From Pseudomonadota bacterium (GTDB lineage: Bacteria > Pseudomonadota > Gammaproteobacteria > Steroidobacterales > Woeseiaceae), in the NCBI GenBank assembly GCA_022360335.1, contig JAKSCZ010000040.1, positions 1 through 5,386 of the forward strand: DNA of 5,386 bases, given 5' to 3'. The notes under the pieces were generated by a model. The model was not told the DNA's origin. It saw only the letters and a list, made by a program, of their open reading frames with translations, and did not search any database. Each line of letters opens with the position of its first letter. The stretch's first letter is position 1. Positions 1 through 5,386 of this stretch are shown here, in pieces. The translations under genes and the position numbers were made by a program.

Positions 1-17
1 AAACCGGTCCTGCGTCG

Positions 18-46
18 GTGACATCCGCGCACTTTGCGGTAACAAT
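18..46 (+). promoter_or_regulatory. Tentative sigma70-like promoter upstream of dsbD
   Basis: A GTGACA box (18-23, five of six matches to TTGACA) is followed after a 17-bp spacer by AACAAT (41-46, four of six matches to TATAAT). Initiation would fall around position 53 and give a leader of about 24 nt before the dsbD start. The spacing is ideal but the -10 box is weak. Only 76 bp of upstream sequence is visible, so dsbD could instead be transcribed from a gene to the left. This is a motif match only. Confidence 0.3.
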
Positions 47-76
47 CGGCATCCCCTGGGGGTCTACGGACCTGCA

Positions 77-2287
77 ATGCCCCGAATGACCGGAATATTC
101 AGAGCCTTCGCCGCGGTATCCCTGCTGATCGCCGGCCCTCTGCCTGCGGCCGGGGAATTGCTGCCTGCCGAGGAGGCCTACAAGTACGTCGTCACCGATA
201 CGGGCAGCGCGTTCGAGATCGACTGGGCGATCTACGAGCACGCCTACCTGTACAAGGCGAAACTCGGTTTCGAAAGCGGCACGACCGGGATCGTGCTCGG
301 CGAGCCCGAGTTGCCGAAGGGCATCGATCACGAGGACGAATTCTTCGGCAGGCAGGAGATCTACCGCGACTCCTTCTTCGTCACGATCCCGTATGCGGTC
401 GAGGGCGAGCGCCCGGCCAATGCGAACCTCGTCATCGAACTGCAGGGCTGCGACGACAATATCGGCATCTGCTACCCGCCGCAGACCTGGATCGAGACCG
501 TCGTACTGAAAACCGTCGAGGCGGCGAAGCCGCGGCTCCGGCTCGGCAGCCTCGCAGGCGGCAACGCGCCGTCCGAATTCCCGCCCGTCGACGAGGTGTT
601 CTTTCCCGAGATCTTCGCCGTCGACGGTAACGCCGTCGAACTCGGCATCCGCATCGTGCCCGGTTTCTACGTCTACAAGGACAAGCTGTCGGTCCGCGTG
701 CTGAACGACGGCACTCAGGCCGGCCGCTGGGACCTGCCGAAGGGCACGATGAAGACCGACGAGTACTTCGGCGAGACGGAGGTCTACCTCGACAGCTTCC
801 TCGCACCGCTGGCCATCGCGCGTGCGACGCCCGGGGCCATGGAACTCGGGCTCGAATTCGCTTACCAGGGCTGCGCCGAGGGCGGCCTGTGCTACATGCC
901 GCAAACGCGCGTGCTGACCGTCAGCCTGCCGGAAGCAACCTCGGTCGGGGCGCTCCCGGCGGCGACCGGCGCACCCGTCAGCGAGCAGGCGTTCCTCGCC
1001 GACGTGCTCGTCAACCGGAGCATCTGGAAGGCGATCGGCATCTTCTTCCTGGCGGGGCTCGCGCTGGCGCTCACGCCCTGCGTCCTGCCGATGATCCCGA
1101 TCCTGTCCGGCATCATTGCGGGCGAAGGCGACGAGGTGACGCCGATGCGCGGGTTCACGCTTGCGCTCTCATACGTGCTCGGCATGGCGATCGTCTACAC
1201 GGCCGCGGGCGTCGCGGCTGCCGCGGCAGGCCTGCAACTGCAGGCTGCGTTCAACCAGCCGTGGGTGCTGATCCTGTTTTCCGCGCTGTTCGTCGTGCTC
1301 GCGCTCGGCATGTTCGGCGCATTCGAGCTGCAAATGCCGGGCAGCGTCCAGACGAGACTGTCGGCCGTCAGCGGACGGCAAAAGGGCGGCACGACGATCG
1401 GCGCGTTCGTCATGGGCGGCCTGTCGGCGCTGATCGTCACGGCCTGCGTCGCGCCGGTGCTCATCGCCGCCCTGATGGTCATCGCCCGGACCGGCGACCT
1501 GCTGCGGGGCGGAGCCGGCCTGTTCGCGATGAGCCTCGGCATGGGCGCACCGCTGTTGCTCGTCGGCGCGGCCCAGGGCAAGTTCCTGCCCAAGGCGGGA
1601 CCGTGGATGGTCGGCGTCAGGAACGCCTTCGGCTTCATGATGCTCGGCCTCGCGATCTGGATGCTGTCGCGCATGCTGCCGGGGAACGTCACGATGCTCC
1701 TCTGGGCGGTGCTCGTCTTCATGGCGGGCGTGTTCCTCGGCGGCCTGACGACGCTCACCGGCGAGTCGACGACGCCTCGGAAACTCGGCAAGGGCTTCGG
1801 ATTTCTCGCCATCGTCTACGGCATCGTCCTGCTGCTCGGGGGCCTGAGCGGCGGAAGCAAGCCGTTCAAGCCGCTTGCACGTATCGATCCGGGCGGCGGC
1901 GTGCCCGCCGAAGCCGAACACGAGCTGCCGTTCGTGCGCATCAAGACGGTCGACGACCTCGATCGCGAGCTCGCGCTGGCGTCGGGCCGGGGAAAAACTG
2001 CGTTTCTCGACTTCTACGCGGACTGGTGTGTGTCCTGCAAGGAGATGGAGGCCTGGACGTTTACGGACGACGAGGTGCGGGCTGCGCTGTCGAACACGGT
2101 ATGGCTGCAGGCGGACGTTACGGCGAACGACGCAGCGGACCGGGCGTTGCTGGAACGCTTCGGCGTGTTCGGCCCGCCGACGATCGTTTTCTTCGGCGCG
2201 GACGGCCGGCAACGCCGCGGCTACGAAGTCGTCGGCTATATGAAAGCGGCGGATTTCGTCGAGCACCTGCAACGCGCACTGGACTAA
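77..2287 (+). CDS. dsbD: Thiol:disulfide interchange protein DsbD with duplicated N-terminal domain
   Basis: DsbD is an inner-membrane reductase that passes electrons from cytoplasmic thioredoxin to periplasmic thiol proteins such as DsbC, DsbG and TlpA/CcmG types. This 736-residue protein begins with a signal peptide (residues 1 to about 26). Two tandem periplasmic DsbD-alpha domains follow, at about 30-147 and 170-285. Each has a cap loop (DEFFG 87-91; DEYFG 228-232) and a cysteine pair (C125/C132; C266/C272). About eight membrane segments span 315-592 and carry the paired cysteines C335 (TPCVLP) and C457 (TACVAP). A C-terminal thioredoxin domain (about 618-736) has WCVSC (C651, C654) and a cis-proline in GPPT (P701). 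E. coli DsbD is about 565 residues with one alpha domain, so the extra length is the duplication. The start at 77 is chosen because ACGGA (66-70) lies 6 nt upstream. ATG 86 is an alternative, and the frame is open to the left edge but lacks another usual start there. Confidence 0.96.
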   Translation: MPRMTGIFRAFAAVSLLIAGPLPAAGELLPAEEAYKYVVTDTGSAFEIDWAIYEHAYLYKAKLGFESGTTGIVLGEPELPKGIDHEDEFFGRQEIYRDSFFVTIPYAVEGERPANANLVIELQGCDDNIGICYPPQTWIETVVLKTVEAAKPRLRLGSLAGGNAPSEFPPVDEVFFPEIFAVDGNAVELGIRIVPGFYVYKDKLSVRVLNDGTQAGRWDLPKGTMKTDEYFGETEVYLDSFLAPLAIARATPGAMELGLEFAYQGCAEGGLCYMPQTRVLTVSLPEATSVGALPAATGAPVSEQAFLADVLVNRSIWKAIGIFFLAGLALALTPCVLPMIPILSGIIAGEGDEVTPMRGFTLALSYVLGMAIVYTAAGVAAAAAGLQLQAAFNQPWVLILFSALFVVLALGMFGAFELQMPGSVQTRLSAVSGRQKGGTTIGAFVMGGLSALIVTACVAPVLIAALMVIARTGDLLRGGAGLFAMSLGMGAPLLLVGAAQGKFLPKAGPWMVGVRNAFGFMMLGLAIWMLSRMLPGNVTMLLWAVLVFMAGVFLGGLTTLTGESTTPRKLGKGFGFLAIVYGIVLLLGGLSGGSKPFKPLARIDPGGGVPAEAEHELPFVRIKTVDDLDRELALASGRGKTAFLDFYADWCVSCKEMEAWTFTDDEVRAALSNTVWLQADVTANDAADRALLERFGVFGPPTIVFFGADGRQRRGYEVVGYMKAADFVEHLQRALD

Positions 2288-2291
2288 CCGC

Positions 2292-2354
2292 AGGAGCGGC
2301 TTCGCTAAACATGGGAACGGCTTCACCAGCCGTAGGAGCGGCTTCAGCCGCGAT
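2292..2354. repeat. Three 21-bp-phased REP-like repeat units
   Basis: Units start at 2292, 2313 and 2334, exactly 21 bp apart. Units 1 and 3 share the 12-mer AGGAGCGGCTTC, and unit 2 has the variant GGGAACGGCTTC. Each can fold. Unit 1 pairs AGCG (2295-2298) with CGCT (2303-2306). Unit 2 pairs ACGGCT (2317-2322) with AGCCGT (2328-2333). Unit 3 pairs GCGGC (2338-2342) with GCCGC (2347-2351) around TTCA. Unit 3 also has a GTAG head (2332-2335), as in REP elements mobilised by RAYT-type transposases. The string GTAGGAGCGGCTTCAGCCGC matches, from memory, a dispersed repeat common in Xanthomonadales and pseudomonads. The array starts 4 bp after the dsbD stop and ends just before the ribosome binding site of the next gene. 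There is no U-tract, so it is not a classical terminator. Confidence 0.75.
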
Positions 2355-2357
2355 AAC

Positions 2358-2363
2358 AGAGAG
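2358..2363 (+). promoter_or_regulatory. Ribosome binding site deciding the GTG start at 2370
   Basis: AGAGAG ends 6 nt before GTG 2370, a normal Shine-Dalgarno distance. The next in-frame candidate, ATG 2382, has no purine-rich stretch at a suitable distance. This favours the GTG and adds four residues (fMet-S-R-I) before the hydrophobic segment, including a positive charge. Confidence 0.55.
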
Positions 2364-2369
2364 AAACAC

Positions 2370-2969
2370 GTGTCACGTATCATGCTGATTTTCGGCGTCG
2401 CGCTGCTCGCCCTGACGGCCGGCGCATTGTTCTACGCCGCGCCGATCCCCATCGGGAAAAAGCCGCCGCCGGCACCGCAGCCGAAACGACTCGAGGTCGT
2501 CACGCACCCCGCGTTCGCCCTGCCGGACCTCGAAGGCGTCAACCGCGAATTCGCCGAGTGGGACGGCGCGCACCGCCTGTTGAACTTCTGGGCCACCTGG
2601 TGCGCGCCGTGCCGTCGCGAAATACCGCTGCTGAAGGCGTTCCAGGACCGGCACGGCGACGCCGGCTTCCAGGTGCTGGGCATCGCCGTCGAGGACCCCG
2701 AACCCGTTGTGAAGTTCGCGCAGCAGATGCAGTTCAACTATCCGATACTGGTCGGCCAGCAGGATGCGATGGCCGTCGCCGAATCTTCGGGGATCGAGTT
2801 CGTCGGCATGCCGTTCACGATGTTCGTGACCCGAGACGGCGAATACGTCGGCGCCTACATCGGCGAACTGCACCGGTCGCATCTCGATGCCGTCGTCGAC
2901 ATCCTGACCCGCCTCGACAACGGCGAAATCGCGAAAGACGAGGTCCGCCGCGCGCTCGACCTGCTATGA
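2370..2969 (+). CDS. TlpA/ResA-like membrane-anchored thioredoxin family protein
   Basis: This 199-residue protein is a periplasmic thiol:disulfide oxidoreductase of the TlpA/ResA/DsbE (CcmG) type. Residues 4-24 form one hydrophobic segment that should anchor it in the inner membrane or act as an uncleaved signal. A proline/lysine-rich linker (about 25-42) leads to a thioredoxin fold. The active site is WCAPC (W77, C78, C81) and the cis-proline lies in GMPFT (P148). The domain ends near residue 182, followed by a short charged helical tail. The family keeps partner cysteines reduced, for example in cytochrome c maturation, copper-site assembly or other envelope proteins; the specific client cannot be read here. 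Its place 82 bp after dsbD supports DsbD as its electron donor (inference). A CcmG role is less likely because no ccm genes are visible. The start is GTG. Confidence 0.9.
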   Translation: MSRIMLIFGVALLALTAGALFYAAPIPIGKKPPPAPQPKRLEVVTHPAFALPDLEGVNREFAEWDGAHRLLNFWATWCAPCRREIPLLKAFQDRHGDAGFQVLGIAVEDPEPVVKFAQQMQFNYPILVGQQDAMAVAESSGIEFVGMPFTMFVTRDGEYVGAYIGELHRSHLDAVVDILTRLDNGEIAKDEVRRALDLL

Positions 2970-3017
2970 CGCCGCGGACTCTTACCGTCGTGTAACGACT
3001 CCGTGAACCTTCATTGA

Positions 3018-3030
3018 GGTGACTGACACC
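3018..3030. repeat. Imperfect palindrome GGTGACTGACACC in the tlpA-like/aroQ gap
   Basis: GGTG (3018-3021) pairs with CACC (3027-3030). The inner C-G pair (3023/3025) also matches, but A3022/A3026 is a mismatch. It resembles the perfect palindrome GGTGTCTGACACC, which I recall as a dispersed intergenic repeat in many proteobacteria, so this could be a decayed copy. A protein-binding operator is an alternative. Only one copy is visible in the window, so its repeat status is unproven. Confidence 0.35.
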
Positions 3031-3051
3031 GTATTTCCGGCACAACGAAAC

Positions 3052-3082
3052 TTGCGCAAAAATCGGGAAAAAGGGTTAGGAT
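3052..3082 (+). promoter_or_regulatory. Candidate promoter of the aroQ-accB-accC operon
   Basis: TTGCGC (3052-3057, -35-like) and TAGGAT (3077-3082, four of six matches to TATAAT) lie 19 bp apart, a little longer than optimal. The surrounding stretch (about 3031-3122) is clearly more AT-rich than the coding DNA. This is the only sizeable gap before the tightly packed downstream genes, so a promoter is expected here. Initiation near 3089 would give a leader of about 34 nt. The exact boxes are uncertain. Confidence 0.4.
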
Positions 3083-3122
3083 TGCCGCCATCTCCGGCAA
3101 ACGTGTCCAGAATAAATAAAAA

Positions 3123-3572
3123 ATGTCCGATTTCCTGTTGATCAACGGGCCCAATCTGAATCTGCTCGGCGCGCGTGAGCCCGACGTCTACGGCGAGGCG
3201 ACGCTCGGGGACATCGAGATGCGCTGCGCCGAGCTTGCGGAGGCGCTCGGACACCGGCTGAGCTCGTACCAGAGCAATGCCGAGCACGAGCTCGTCGATC
3301 GCGTGCAGCAGGCTGCGAAAGACGGGATCGATTTCATCGTACTGAACCCGGGGGCGTTCACGCACACGAGCGTTGCGCTGCGCGACGCGTTCCTCGCGGT
3401 TCGGATTCCCTTTATCGAGGTTCACCTGAGCAATACGTTTGCACGGGAGGAATTTCGGCACCACAGCTATTTCAGCGATATAGCGAACAGCTGCCTGTTC
3501 GGTTTTGGGGCATACGGCTACGAGCTGGCGTTGCAGGCCGCCGCTCGGTACGTCGCTAGTACCAGGGGCTAA
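3123..3572 (+). CDS. aroQ: Type II 3-dehydroquinate dehydratase
   Basis: AroQ converts 3-dehydroquinate to 3-dehydroshikimate, the third step of the shikimate pathway, in the cytoplasm and usually as a dodecamer. The 149-residue length is typical of the family. The signature INGPNLNLLG lies at residues 7-16. Family active-site residues are all present in register: N11, R18 and the catalytic tyrosine Y23 on the flexible lid, N75 in LNPGA, H81, E99 and H101 in IEVHLSN, and R112. ATG 3123 fits the canonical N-terminus, although the preceding sequence is A-rich and has no clear Shine-Dalgarno. The gene ends 2 nt before accB, an arrangement shared with Pseudomonas and other gammaproteobacteria, which suggests co-transcription of aromatic and fatty-acid synthesis genes. 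Confidence 0.97.
   Translation: MSDFLLINGPNLNLLGAREPDVYGEATLGDIEMRCAELAEALGHRLSSYQSNAEHELVDRVQQAAKDGIDFIVLNPGAFTHTSVALRDAFLAVRIPFIEVHLSNTFAREEFRHHSYFSDIANSCLFGFGAYGYELALQAAARYVASTRG
3564..3568 (+). promoter_or_regulatory. accB ribosome binding site inside the aroQ 3' end
   Basis: AGGGG lies within the last codons of aroQ, 6 nt before the accB ATG. Because it overlaps aroQ, ribosomes finishing aroQ could start accB directly, consistent with translational coupling. Confidence 0.6.
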
Positions 3573-3574
3573 TC

Positions 3575-4057
3575 ATGGACATCAGAAAAGTCAAGAAACT
3601 GATCGAACTGCTGGACGACTCCGGCATTGCCGAGATCGAGATCACCGAAGGCGAGGAATCCGTGCGCATCAGCCGTTACGCGTCGGGGGCCCCGGCCGCT
3701 GCAGCGCCGGTCGTGCAACAGGCGCCCGCGCCTGCGGCGCCTGCGGCGGTGGCGACGGCTCCCGCGGTCGAAGCCGCGGCGGCCGCGCCGGAAGCCCCTG
3801 AGGAGGACGGCTTCGAGGTGACGGCGCCGATGGTCGGCACGTTCTACGCGGCCGCGTCGCCGGGCGCGGCTCCCTACGTCCAGGTCGGCGACCGGGTCAA
3901 CGAAGGCGACACGCTGTGCATCATCGAGGCCATGAAGATGATGAACCAGATCGAGGCCGACGTCTCCGGCGTGGTCAAGTCGATCCGTTGCCAGAACGGA
4001 GAACCGGTCGAGTTCGGACAGGTCCTGGTCGTTATCGATCAACGTCAGGGTGACTGA
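3575..4057 (+). CDS. accB: Acetyl-CoA carboxylase biotin carboxyl carrier protein
   Basis: AccB (BCCP) carries the biotin that AccC carboxylates and the AccA/AccD transferase discharges onto acetyl-CoA to form malonyl-CoA. The 160-residue protein has a conserved N-terminal region (about 1-36, beginning MDIRKVKKLIELLDDSG). A flexible Ala/Pro-rich linker (about 38-76) follows, then a biotinyl/lipoyl domain (about 80-156). The biotinylation motif EAMKMM places biotin on K121. The protruding thumb specific to bacterial AccB is present (about 90-102, TFYAAASPGAAPY), which separates it from lipoyl domains and from other biotin carriers. The linker is repetitive in DNA and GC-rich, which is usual for this gene. 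A biotin protein ligase (BirA), not in the window, is needed for modification. It starts 2 nt after aroQ and ends 14 nt before accC. Confidence 0.98.
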   Translation: MDIRKVKKLIELLDDSGIAEIEITEGEESVRISRYASGAPAAAAPVVQQAPAPAAPAAVATAPAVEAAAAAPEAPEEDGFEVTAPMVGTFYAAASPGAAPYVQVGDRVNEGDTLCIIEAMKMMNQIEADVSGVVKSIRCQNGEPVEFGQVLVVIDQRQGD

Positions 4058-4071
4058 GCGGGCCGTTCGAG

Positions 4072-5386
4072 ATGCTGGATAAGATCGTAATTGCCAACCG
4101 CGGCGAGATCGCATTGCGAGTGCTGCGCGCCTGCCGCGAAATGGGTATCAAGACCGTCGCCGTCCATTCGACCGCCGACAACAATCTCAAGCACGTCCTG
4201 CTCGCCGACGAAACGGTGTGCATCGGCCCGCCGCAGTCGGCCGAGAGCTACCTCAACATGCCGGCCATCATCAGCGCCGCCGAAGTCACGGACGCGACGG
4301 GCATTCATCCGGGCTACGGATTTCTTTCCGAGAATGCGGATTTTGCGGAACGCGTCGAATCGTCGGGTTTCACGTTCATCGGCCCGAAGGCCGACGCAAT
4401 CCGCCTGATGGGCGACAAGGTGTCGGCGATCAGGGCGATGAAGTCCGCGGGCGTCCCTTGCGTGCCGGGCTCCGACGGCCCCCTGGGCGACGACCCGGAC
4501 GAGAACCTGCGCCTGGCGCGCGACATCGGTTACCCGATCATCATCAAGGCCACTGCCGGCGGCGGCGGGCGCGGGATGCGCGTCGTCCATTCGGAAGCGT
4601 CGCTGACGGGGGCGATCACCGTGACCAGAGCCGAAGCGCGCGCCGGATTCGGCAACGACGTCGTCTACATGGAAAAATATCTCGAGAAACCGCGCCATGT
4701 CGAATTCCAGCTGCTCGCCGACACCCATGGCAACGCCATCCACCTCGGCGAGCGCGACTGCTCGATGCAGCGGCGTCACCAGAAGGTCGTCGAGGAGGCG
4801 CCGGCACCCGGGATCAGTGAGGAGCAGCGCAACGAGATCGGCGCACGCTGCGTCAACGCCTGCCTCGAGATGGACTATCGCAGCGCCGGCACTTTCGAAT
4901 TCCTGTACGAGGACGGCAAGTTCTACTTCATCGAGATGAACACGCGCCTGCAGGTCGAACACCCGGTCACGGAGATGATCACCGGCGTCGACATCGTGCG
5001 CGAGCAGCTGCGCATTGCGAGCGGCGAGCCGCTGTCGATCAAACAGGAAGACATCAACGTTCAGGGACACGCCATCGAGTGCCGCATCAACGCGGAAGAC
5101 CCGAAGACGTTCATGCCCTCGCCGGGACTGGTCACGCTCTGGCACCCGCCGGGCGGCCCGGGTATCCGCATGGAGAGTCACGTGTACAGCGGCTACAAGG
5201 TCCCCCCCTACTACGACTCGATGATCGGCAAGCTGATAGCGCACGGCGAGAGCCGGGACGCTGCGTTCGCACGTATGAAGAGCGCACTGAGCGAAATCGT
5301 CATCGAGGGCATCAAGACGAACGTGCCGCTGCACCTGGAGATCTTTCAGCACGCGGCATTCCAGAAAGGCGGCACCGACATCCACT
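4072..5386 (+). CDS. accC: Acetyl-CoA carboxylase biotin carboxylase subunit (3' end cut)
   Basis: AccC uses ATP and bicarbonate to carboxylate biotin on AccB in the cytoplasm. From ATG 4072 the frame runs open to the window edge: 438 codons plus one base. The E. coli enzyme has about 449 residues, so only about ten residues are missing and the gene is cut by the window, not broken. It opens MLDKIVIANRGEIALRVLRA, the classic biotin carboxylase N-terminus. The ATP-grasp glycine loop is GGGGRG (163-168). Key residues fall at the same numbers as in E. coli: K116, K159, E201, H209, K238, E276, E288, N290, R292, E296 and R338. The C-terminal domain has PPYYDSMIGKLI (378-389). The ribosome binding site is weak (GAGCGGG, 4056-4062, overlapping the accB stop), suggesting coupling to accB. 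A long open frame on the opposite strand here is a coding shadow. Confidence 0.97.
   Translation, partial: MLDKIVIANRGEIALRVLRACREMGIKTVAVHSTADNNLKHVLLADETVCIGPPQSAESYLNMPAIISAAEVTDATGIHPGYGFLSENADFAERVESSGFTFIGPKADAIRLMGDKVSAIRAMKSAGVPCVPGSDGPLGDDPDENLRLARDIGYPIIIKATAGGGGRGMRVVHSEASLTGAITVTRAEARAGFGNDVVYMEKYLEKPRHVEFQLLADTHGNAIHLGERDCSMQRRHQKVVEEAPAPGISEEQRNEIGARCVNACLEMDYRSAGTFEFLYEDGKFYFIEMNTRLQVEHPVTEMITGVDIVREQLRIASGEPLSIKQEDINVQGHAIECRINAEDPKTFMPSPGLVTLWHPPGGPGIRMESHVYSGYKVPPYYDSMIGKLIAHGESRDAAFARMKSALSEIVIEGIKTNVPLHLEIFQHAAFQKGGTDIH

Noticed and set aside
889..2388. 499-codon plus-strand frame and 404-codon minus-strand frame over dsbD
   Set aside because: Both are Arg/Gly/Ala-rich or His/Arg/Glu-rich shadows of the DsbD frame, with no recognisable domain. 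The seven-residue repeats near their ends (read from 2292-2354) are just the 21-bp DNA repeat translated.
2987..2999. GTCGT-GTA-ACGAC hairpin just after the tlpA-like gene as a terminator
   Set aside because: The stem is only 5 bp with a 3-nt loop and no U-tract follows, so a rho-independent terminator is not supported.
3686..3800. GCGCCTGCGG-type short repeats in accB
   Set aside because: They encode the normal Ala/Pro-rich linker of AccB; low-complexity coding DNA, not a separate repeat element.
4045..5385. 446-codon open frame on the minus strand across accC
   Set aside because: It lies opposite a biotin carboxylase with every catalytic residue in place. Its Asp/Ala/Arg/His/Val-rich composition is what GC-rich codons give when read from the other strand. 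No family is recognisable.
1..5386. Window length equals that of the phage phiX174 genome
   Set aside because: The content is five bacterial chromosomal housekeeping or redox genes in GC-rich DNA, with none of the phage genes; the length is coincidental or chosen.

Overview
The window is a GC-rich bacterial chromosomal segment, with third codon positions mostly G or C. All five genes lie on the + strand: dsbD, a TlpA-like thioredoxin gene, aroQ, accB and accC, the last cut by the right edge. The order dsbD–aroQ–accB–accC is, from general knowledge, a conserved gammaproteobacterial neighbourhood (Pseudomonas has dipZ–aroQ1–accB–accC followed by prmA). The protein sequences and a Xanthomonadales/Pseudomonas-style palindromic repeat fit a gammaproteobacterium. 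A Xanthomonadales, Woeseiaceae or Chromatiales-like lineage is a reasonable guess, but I cannot name a genus.

Region 1 (1-76) is a short leader with a tentative sigma70-like promoter. Region 2 (77-2969) is a periplasmic thiol-redox module. DsbD carries electrons from cytoplasmic thioredoxin across the inner membrane. It is unusual in having two tandem N-terminal periplasmic DsbD-alpha domains, each with its own cysteine pair. The membrane-anchored TlpA/ResA-type thioredoxin encoded 82 bp downstream is a plausible electron recipient. The gap between the two genes is almost filled by three repeat units spaced exactly 21 bp apart, and the last unit is a well-formed REP-like hairpin.

Region 3 (2970-3122) is a relatively AT-rich intergenic leader. 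It holds an imperfect GGTG...CACC palindrome and a candidate promoter for the next transcription unit. Region 4 (3123-5386) is a compact biosynthetic operon. AroQ is type II 3-dehydroquinate dehydratase (shikimate pathway). AccB and AccC are the biotin carrier and biotin carboxylase of acetyl-CoA carboxylase, the committed step of fatty acid synthesis. The aroQ-accB gap is 2 nt and the accB-accC gap is 14 nt, so co-transcription is very likely.

I see no mobile element gene, phage gene, CRISPR array, tRNA or rRNA, and no evidence of a previously undescribed system. The content is mostly conserved housekeeping. The points worth a second look are the duplicated DsbD sensor domain, the 21-bp-phased repeat array, and the Shine-Dalgarno-poor A-rich start of aroQ.
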